A stretch of 64,000 nucleotides of DNA from Eonycteris spelaea (lineage: Eukaryota; Chordata; Mammalia; Chiroptera; Pteropodidae), in the NCBI GenBank assembly GCA_003508835.1, contig PUFA01000034.1, forward strand, positions 5,482,501 to 5,546,500. Reading direction: 5' to 3'. Position 1 is the stretch's first letter, and the number at the start of each line of letters is the position of its first letter. This document shows, piece by piece, positions 57,017-64,000 of this stretch. The position numbers were made by a program, and so were the translations under genes. Under the pieces are notes generated by a model, which ran no database searches, had not been told where the DNA came from, and worked only from the letters and a program-made list of their open reading frames with translations.

Positions 57017-57229
57017 CAGCGGTCCCCAACTTTTTTGGCACCAGGGACCAGGCTCCTATGAGAATCTGATAGGTGATGATCTGAGACGGAGCTGAGGAGG
57101 TGATGCTAGTGCTGGGGAGTGGCTGCAGATACAGATGAAGCTTGGCTCAGCTCACCCGCTGCTCACCTCCTGCCATGTGGCCGGATTCCTAACAGGCCAC
57201 AGACTGGTACCTGGGGTTGGGGACCCCTG
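57017..57229 (+). mobile_element. 213-bp hAT-type MITE with perfect 8-bp TSD
   Basis: The ends are inverted repeats (CAGCGGTCCCCAAC at the left; GTTGGGGACCCCTG at the right, one mismatch). Perfect 8-bp duplications TTCTAGAG lie at 57009-57016 and 57230-57237, the length typical of hAT transposases. There is no coding capacity. It sits inside an older repeat-like sequence (CACTGTAACAAATGGCCACA, then GGCTTAAAACACAAACATAT). Confidence 0.75.
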
Positions 57230-57239
57230 TTCTAGAGGA

Positions 57240-58960
57240 CGGTCTTAGAATCCAGACAGCCACTAGGAGTCCCTGCCCCTAACCTGTTTCTGCAGCCCCA
57301 CTTATTATTTATTCCTCTTCACTGTCCCAGCTAATGCCACACTGTCTTCCTTCCGTCCCTTATTTAAATCTTGGAGCCAAAATGGAGTTCACCTGTACCT
57401 CCATGATTGCTCAGGGAAGGAAATGTGCCACAACTTAAATGAGCTGAATGTCATTTAAGTTAACTCCAAGGTCATGCAAAGAGGGCTCCGCTGGTAAGCC
57501 TTTTTACTATCTCAAGAAATCCCCATTTCTTTCCAGTTCTGTATGGATTCAGAGGCCAGGGTTTTTAACTGGCTCAAACAGTTTTTGTTAGCATCTCCAG
57601 AAAGGTATAAAAAAAGAGAAAAAAAAAATGAATATAGAAAATAGTGTAAAATATGAATATGTTTAAAGGAGGGTGGTTTTTAGATTTCCGTTTAAAAAAA
57701 AAAGGTCTGACCCAGTTTTCAACTAGGTCAAGATGTGGTAGACTGAGTTAAATCATGAAAGGCACAAATTACCCTAGAGCAGGGGAGTGTGCCTGTGAGG
57801 TGACTTCCTACCTGTTCCTCTAACCGAAGTGGAACTTGCCTTTCCAGTTGAGGGAGTGTCATACCCCAGAGGAAAAGTGAGCTCATGATTTTATATCCCT
57901 TTACTTTATTTTCCCACCCTTGTTTCATCTTGACCAGTTTCCCCATTCCTTCCTGCAATGGTTGGTTTTCCCTCGTTTTAATGACTTCGATTAACCCTAA
58001 ATGGGTGGCTTTGTGGTGTTTTTCATCTTTTCTGTCCCCTTTTACTTTATTTTTTTTGGCAGAGTAAAATGCAAAGAGACCTGAAATTTAGAAAATCTAA
58101 CCATTTTTGTCCTTTCTCTTCTATCTTTTTACCAACATCATAACTCTTAAATATTTTTACTTCTTTTGGATAATTATATCCCTTTGCATCCTCAACGATT
58201 ACATTAATTGGACTTTTCTCTTATGCCATTCTTGGTTCTTTTTAAAGGTTTTTCCATTGCTTGGTTTTATTCATTTCTGAAATTTGAGCCCTTTCTACTT
58301 TTTATAAATGTTTGTTCTTTAAAAAATAAGCCTCATTTTATTCTTGCCTGTGAACTTTTAATTTCCACTTTCCTCTTAGACATTTCTGATCAATTTTTCT
58401 TTTTTTTTCCTCTTGAAACTTTGTTTTTCACTTCTCTTTCTTTTATCATTTCCCTTCCTTTACCTGAAATGCAAATGGTCTTATCAAGCCGATTTCAAGA
58501 TCTTTCTTTACCTACTTCTTCCTCTTCCTCACTGTAGTGCTTCCCGGTATTTTTAGTGTTTCATCTTTAATATTGCTTCTCTCAGTCTCCGTCCTCACTC
58601 ATTCCCTACCCTTCTTCTTTGTGTCTCTGCCTCGGTTTCCCCTTCTAAGTTTTCCTCAGTTTCCTCATCTTTTCTTTTCTTTGTTCTTTCCTTCACTTCA
58701 TAACAAAAATGTCCTTGCTTCAAAAATGGCTCAAATAAATTCCCTAAAAGGATCCTCCCTTGGCCTCTGATCTGCCTTTGAAGAGGAAATTTCCACTCAA
58801 ATGGATAACATAAATCACTCTTTGTTCTGCTTCTGTAGGCATGCTCACTGCACAGGCCATATAGCAGGGTGACCTCAAGATCCACTAAGGACTCACCCTC
58901 CCCTTTGCTTGTTCTGTCTAGATGGCAGATGTATCACAGATAAGCCCTATAAAAGTAAGG
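57240..58960. other. Intergenic stretch, pyrimidine-rich
   Basis: A long T/C-rich plus strand at about 57880-58700 gives hydrophobic chance frames (109 codons at 58208-58537, 77 at 58537-58770). No gene or named repeat is recognised. Confidence 0.45.
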
Positions 58961-58968
58961 TTACTATG

Positions 58969-59088
58969 GTCTATGGCTATGCCACCCTGAACAAGCCCAA
59001 TCCCATCTGATCTCAGAAACTAAGCAGGGTCACGCCTGGTTAGTACTTAGATGGGAGACCACCTAGGAAGACCAGGTGCTGTAGGCGT
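58969..59088 (+). pseudogene. 5S rRNA pseudogene
   Basis: About 120 nt align end to end with vertebrate 5S rRNA: GTCTATGGCTATGCCACCCT, CATCTGATCTCAGAAACTAA, GCAGGGTCACGCCTGGTTAG, then GGGAGACCACCTAGG. The box A core (CTAAGCAGGGTC) is kept. Many C-to-T and G-to-A changes, including in the intermediate element and box C, and a non-matching 3' end before a T tract indicate a dispersed pseudogene, not an active copy. Confidence 0.85.
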
Positions 59089-59789
59089 AAAAGATTTTTT
59101 TTTTTAAGTAAGGTTATCTCTGAGCTCAGAGCCCAGATCTTCAGAGCGCTAGCTCTTCCGGAACCACTGGCATAATAAATCCGAGTTCTCCAACTCTCCA
59201 GTAGTGCTTAGTTTATCGCCGGTCTGATTTTTTTCTGCAACACCTGCCAGATCCATTGCATTTCCTCTCACATATAAGCCTGGAGTTCCAGGTGTCAAGA
59301 CTGAGTCTTGCCTCTGCCTAAAATGCTTTCCCCACTTCTCTGCTAATCTCCTGCCATTCCTCCAAGACTTATCCAGATGTCATTTTCCCCCCGACCACCA
59401 GCCTGATTAGTCGAATGTTATCTTTGCTTCTATCACCCCATTGTTTTAGCCTCTTTATCAATCAACATTCAAGGTGGGATTATAAATTTAACCTTTAAAA
59501 AAGGCTTTAAAGTTGTAAAAAAAATGTCTAACAACATATGAAATCACGAGTACATAAAACAAATATACAATATAACAAATAATTATTTCTAAGAATCCAT
59601 ATAACCTCTACCCAGGTCAGCCCTCCAAGAAACTTCAAGCATCCAATTTTAGTCATACACTGTTTACTGTCCTGAAAATAACTGTTAGCCTTGTCTTTAT
59701 AATAATCACTTTCACACTTTTCTTTAGTTGTACCACCTTTGCATGCATTCTTAAGCAATAGAGCTTAATTTTTCCCACATTTACATTTT

Positions 59790-60280
59790 GTGGATCGTTC
59801 CAGAGATGGCTCTCTTTGGTCTTCTTTCTAACACTCACCATATCTTTAAGATCCCAGGCTATTGTTGCAATGAGCTGTCATGTGCATATTTTCTCTTCTG
59901 TCTAGATTTCCATTGCATGCAATGTCCCACCATTTATTTATTTATTCCAAAGTTGATGGACCAGTTTGGAGCTAGTGTAAACATTGCTGCTGAGAGCATT
60001 CCTGTGGAAGAATCCTGGCACAGGTATGCATGCATTTTTTGAGGGTATGAATGAGAAAGAATTGTTGAGTCACAGACTATGCTTACGTTCAACTTTAGTA
60101 AAAAAAAAAAAAAAAAAAAATTGCCAAACTGATTTCCAAAGAGGTTGTAACAATTTACATTTCCACCAGCAGTCTGTGGGATTTCCTTTTGATCCATAGA
60201 CTTACCAACCCCTGCCGATCTGATGGGCAAAGATGGACATTTTCATCACCTTCTGCCTGGAGCTACCCAGTTGACTGGGT
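59790..60280 (+). mobile_element. Old LINE-1 3' UTR fragment
   Basis: TTGGAGCTAGTGTAAACATT, AATTGTTGAGTCACAGACTA, then TTACATTTCCACCAGCAGTC resemble ancient L1 3' UTR. An A tract of about 21 bp (60100-60120) interrupts it. Confidence 0.55.
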
Positions 60281-61880
60281 ATAGAAAATGTTCCCATAAA
60301 TTAATTAATTCATAAAACTCCCTGATGTTTATGAATCAGTACAGATTAATTTCAATGTCTGAATATTTTCCAAGGATTTACCTTAGGAGGGTTTGTGGTC
60401 AAGTGTGTATGAACAATATCTACTCTGATAAATATTTTTTTCTTTAACATGTAAAAAGATTTTCTCTGCTAGTGCTTCTGGTATGCAGGGCAAAGTCTGT
60501 GTAAGCCTTTGTGCAGAGCAGAGGGAGGCAGGCTTCAATGCATACCACAGCCAATACCTTCAGCCCTAAGGGAGAGTGTGGACAGCATCACTGAGTCTCC
60601 ACGTCTTGAGCTCAAGGGGAGACTTTCCACTTCCGTCTCACAAAGAAAGTATGGATTCAAGATTTGACCTTTCCAAGGACTTCAGTGGAGTTCTGCTACC
60701 TCCAGAGACAGGATCCAATTAGGATGGTTAATACCTATCGACCTCATGCAACCCTTTCTTAAAGGCTTCCCTCGCAGTAAAATAGTAAGTGCCCACCAGT
60801 AAATTTTCTACAATGAAAATTGTTTATGGATTGATTTTTTTAATTAAAAGATGTGAAAAGATGTCTGGCCAGACCTAATACCATGTCTTTGTGCTTCGCT
60901 GGAGATCATTTGCTAGAGTGGTGGTAGAAGTGAAGCTATAAAGCACAAAAACACCGCCACTAGGAAACACATGTTCAAGGATTTTTTTTTAATGCCAGTA
61001 AAGGATTGCTAATACAAATTTCCCCACCTACAAACAAATGCTTCCCTTTATTCAAATGTTAATTGAATGCATGTGTTAATACTCTATAATTTTCTTAAAT
61101 GCTTTTTAATTAGAGTTTCTGTGATAACTTGGTTTCAAATCCTCATCTTTAAATCTTTTCTTCCTTTAATATCCTCTTCTAGACAATATGTTTTTGAAGG
61201 GGTTCTTCAAGTTCAATGTTAGGTATCTGTTTGTCAGAGAAGTTACTTCCTTTGAGAAGAAATTCTTCAAAAGTTGATAGGAAAAGAGAATATTCGTCAT
61301 TAAAAAAAATTTCATCAATTGTCCTAACATGCTCAGAAAATGATGTTTGAAGTATGTGAAATGAAAGAACCTCCAGGCTTCAAACCTTTCAGTTGTCAGC
61401 ACCTACAAACCTCATCAAATTATTTCCTATTTGATGAATGAATCCTTCTTAGCAAATTATGGTTTTGAGTCAATGAAACAAGAAGTCAAAACTTCATTCA
61501 AAACAATCACATTTGCACTTCTGGTCAGCCATATTAGTTTTTAAAACTAGGGATTAAGCAACTTTTTGCAAGAAGAGAATATCATCACTAAGAATAAAAA
61601 AACATGATCAAATGTTAGGGGTTTACAGAATAAAAAGAGCAGTCGGCTGGGGTTCTAATGGTTCTCATTCTATAGAGCTTCTTAGTATACACTTGAATAA
61701 GATCCCTGAGCCTCATATTTTTATACCTGTAAAAAGAGCGAAATTAGATCATCTGTAAAATTACAAAAGGGCATTCATTTCTGTGATTCATTGATACTAA
61801 GTCCTCAGAGTTAATGAACTTATTTTTTTAAAATCAGAGAAAAATTATAATGTTTTACACATTCGACAGAGAAAACTAAA
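60281..61880. other. Intergenic stretch without recognised features
   Basis: AT-rich, with only short chance frames. Confidence 0.5.
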
Positions 61881-61889
61881 CAAAAATAT

Positions 61890-62190
61890 CCACTACATGC
61901 TTACCAGGATGGCTGCCATTTTTTTTTCCTTTTAATGGCCTTAAATGTTGGCAAGAATACGGAGAAACTAGAGCTCTGAAAGATGATTGGTGGGAGTTTA
62001 AAATGTTATAATCATTTCAGGAAATTATATGGTGGTTTCTATTACAACTACATATACATTTACTTACCCTCTGACACAGAAATTCCACTCCAACTTATTT
62101 ATCCAAGAGAATTAAAAATATAGGTCCACAAAAAAGCTATACAAGAATATTTATAGTAGCTTTATTCATAATAACAGAAAACTGGAAACT
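61890..62190 (+). mobile_element. LINE-1 ORF2 3' fragment
   Basis: TGGTGGGAGTTTAAAATGTT, ACAGAAATTCCACTCCAACT, then TAGCTTTATTCATAATAACA are decayed ORF2 3' sequence. Confidence 0.6.
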
Positions 62191-62194
62191 TCTG

Positions 62195-62420
62195 GGATGC
62201 TGGTCTACTCTGATCCATCCTATGGCCTGCAGTCAAAATGATCATTCAGAAAACACGTGGGCATTTTATTCATCCCTCAATGGTTGAGGGTCAAATTCCA
62301 AACCCCTTTGCATGCCTCCTGACATACTCTTGTATATAGTCCCCACGACAGTCAGACGAGCAACTTTGCTTTACTTCTCAGAAGTCCCTTTGGTGCCAAA
62401 CATCCTTTTGCTCCCTTGAT
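62195..62420 (+). mobile_element. L2-like LINE fragment
   Basis: ATGGTTGAGGGTCAAATTCC then TTTGCTTTACTTCTCAGAAG is loosely L2-like. Low certainty. Confidence 0.35.
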
Positions 62421-64000
62421 GTGATGGGTTGTAGATTGGCTCACTCAACCTCCATTCTATATTCCTCCTTCTACTTGGAGAGTTTGGGAAACTAAAGCAA
62501 CATTCTGCGAACTCTCTTTCACTTAGGGTACAGGATGTAATGTTATCTGCCTATTAGGTATACTAGTTCAAGATGTGGAATGTTTTTTTCTTGTTTTTGC
62601 TGTTGGGCAAAGCCACAAAAACATGAGGTTTCTCTGCTAGCATTCCATGTCCATCTCCAGCTTCAAGGGTAATGAGTTATTGGAGTCTCTTGATGAAGCT
62701 TTCTAATGCCTAAATTGCAGCTAAGGGTTTCCATTTTTCAGTTTCCGGATAGTCTAGAGTTGGTTGAAATGGTGGCAACAGTGCCAGCACTAGCTGTTGG
62801 TGATTTCAATCAATAGTCGTGATTCTAGCCTAGCTCCCCTGATGGGTCGGCTTCTTACGGTTCTGGAATTGTTCCTGGAGACCCAAATCTGAGCCCATCC
62901 TGTCAGGCCTTATAATAATTTTCCAAATCCAAATTTCCTTCGTTAAAACCTTTCTTAATTAAAATACCTAGAGTTGTTTTCTTTTTCCACACTAAATTCT
63001 GACTGATAAAATTGTGTGAATCTGAGAAGCAGGTAGTTAAAAACATAAATAATAAGAACTGACATTTGGATGAGGATTCCAAAATCTGGAACATTCAACC
63101 ACCTTAGACACTTGATAGGAAAATAGATTACCTGGCTCAAACCTGCAGGAAAAGATTCTATCTGGGTGTAGCCTAAGATATATTTTTTTAAATCTCTCCA
63201 TTTGATTATGATGCAACCTGCCTAACACAAAAGCACAAGGACAGGCACGTAGGATTTTAAGAGGTAAAGGCTCACGGACATCGTGAGACCCACTCTGATG
63301 CAAGAATCTCAGTGCTGATATTCAATATTTCCCAATCAATCAAAGAAGAAAAGGAATCTTACAGATTAGGTTATCGTCTGCAGTAACTTAGCAGAAACTC
63401 TCTATTGAAAAAAGCCACCTTCACAGAAAGAATGAAATAACTTCTTTCAAGACTATGCAATAAATTCCCAGCTGTGACATAAAAATTCACATTTTATGTT
63501 GCAAGATGTATATTAAACTTATAAAAATATGTGATATTACTATTAAGATCTTTAAAACATTTTTATTAGCTTAATATACTATTAAGATCTTTTTTACTAG
63601 CTTAAGACATACATCCAAACAGGATCTCAAAGCAGAATATCATAGAGTCATAGAATTACATGATTCAAGATTAGAAGCAACCTTATAGATAATTATTTTA
63701 AAATGCACATTGAGAGTAAAAGGCACAACTTAAAAATAAAGACATTTAAAAAATAAGTGACCTCAGAGGCCCTTACCTTGGTATTTTACTCAGTTGCTGG
63801 CCAAGCAAAGAACAATGTACTTAATGCAGCATTTGGGGCTATTTTCAAATAAATGCCAACATACATTCGCTTGCCTATTTAATCAGTTTTTAATTTTCAC
63901 TGAGGTCTTACCTTGAGATGCTCATTAAGCATACCCCTTCTTGAATCCAACTTATCGTAAACAGAGAGTAGAAGAAAGCAGAACAAAACAAAATAAAAAA
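62421..64000. other. Intergenic stretch to window end
   Basis: No gene is recognised. Near 63540-63611 an imperfect direct duplication of about 40 bp (TATTAAGATCTTT, then TTAGCTTAA) repeats once. Confidence 0.5.

Noticed and set aside
58208..58770. Hydrophobic frames that could suggest membrane proteins
   Set aside because: They are translations of a long T/C-rich stretch and lack start context, conservation or splice signals.
1..64000. CRISPR array, operon or prokaryotic mobile system
   Set aside because: The spliced vertebrate gene and mammalian repeats exclude a prokaryotic source. The 42-43 bp array at 12.1-12.6 kb has contiguous diverged units, not repeats separated by unique spacers.

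Overview
The window is nuclear DNA from a placental mammal. It is long-intron, AT-rich sequence with one CpG-rich promoter and dense old interspersed repeats (MIR, L2, L1, an MLT1-type LTR, MER5-like and other DNA transposons). I recognise no primate Alu, rodent B1/B2, carnivore CAN, pig PRE-1 or ruminant Bov SINE. A laurasiatherian such as a bat is plausible, but the sequence does not settle the species.

The only protein-coding gene I can support is DAW1 (WDR69, the ODA16 homologue) on the minus strand. It runs from the start codon at 41078 to the stop at 6488, with 13 coding exons over about 34.6 kb. Exons 1 and 3-13 have intact reading frames and GT/AG borders. With a 73-nt exon 2 they would give the 415 residues expected of mammalian DAW1. 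The product is an N-terminal domain followed by an eight-bladed WD40 propeller. It is known as an adaptor that lets intraflagellar transport carry outer dynein arms into motile cilia. Exon 2 as written cannot be read through: it has a stop in every frame, and its only GT donor leaves it 72 nt long, out of phase with exon 3. This is the main anomaly.

Layout. 1-6100 is gene-free sequence downstream of DAW1. 6129-41130 is the DAW1 transcription unit, whose introns hold a 42-43 bp degenerate minisatellite next to exon 10, L1 3' ends beside exons 4 and 6, and a 2.3-kb L1 with target-site duplications in intron 1. The promoter region (about 41030-41660) is CpG-rich and has a ciliary X-box-like (RFX) motif just upstream of the start codon. 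41.7-64 kb holds no gene I can recognise. It contains MIR, L2 and L1 pieces, an MLT1-type LTR, a 213-bp hAT-type element with perfect 8-bp target duplications, a 5S rRNA pseudogene and several microsatellites.

Family names for repeats come from remembered consensus sequences and their ends are approximate unless target duplications are stated. DAW1 exon borders were worked out base by base from splice signals, phase and remembered mammalian DAW1 protein.
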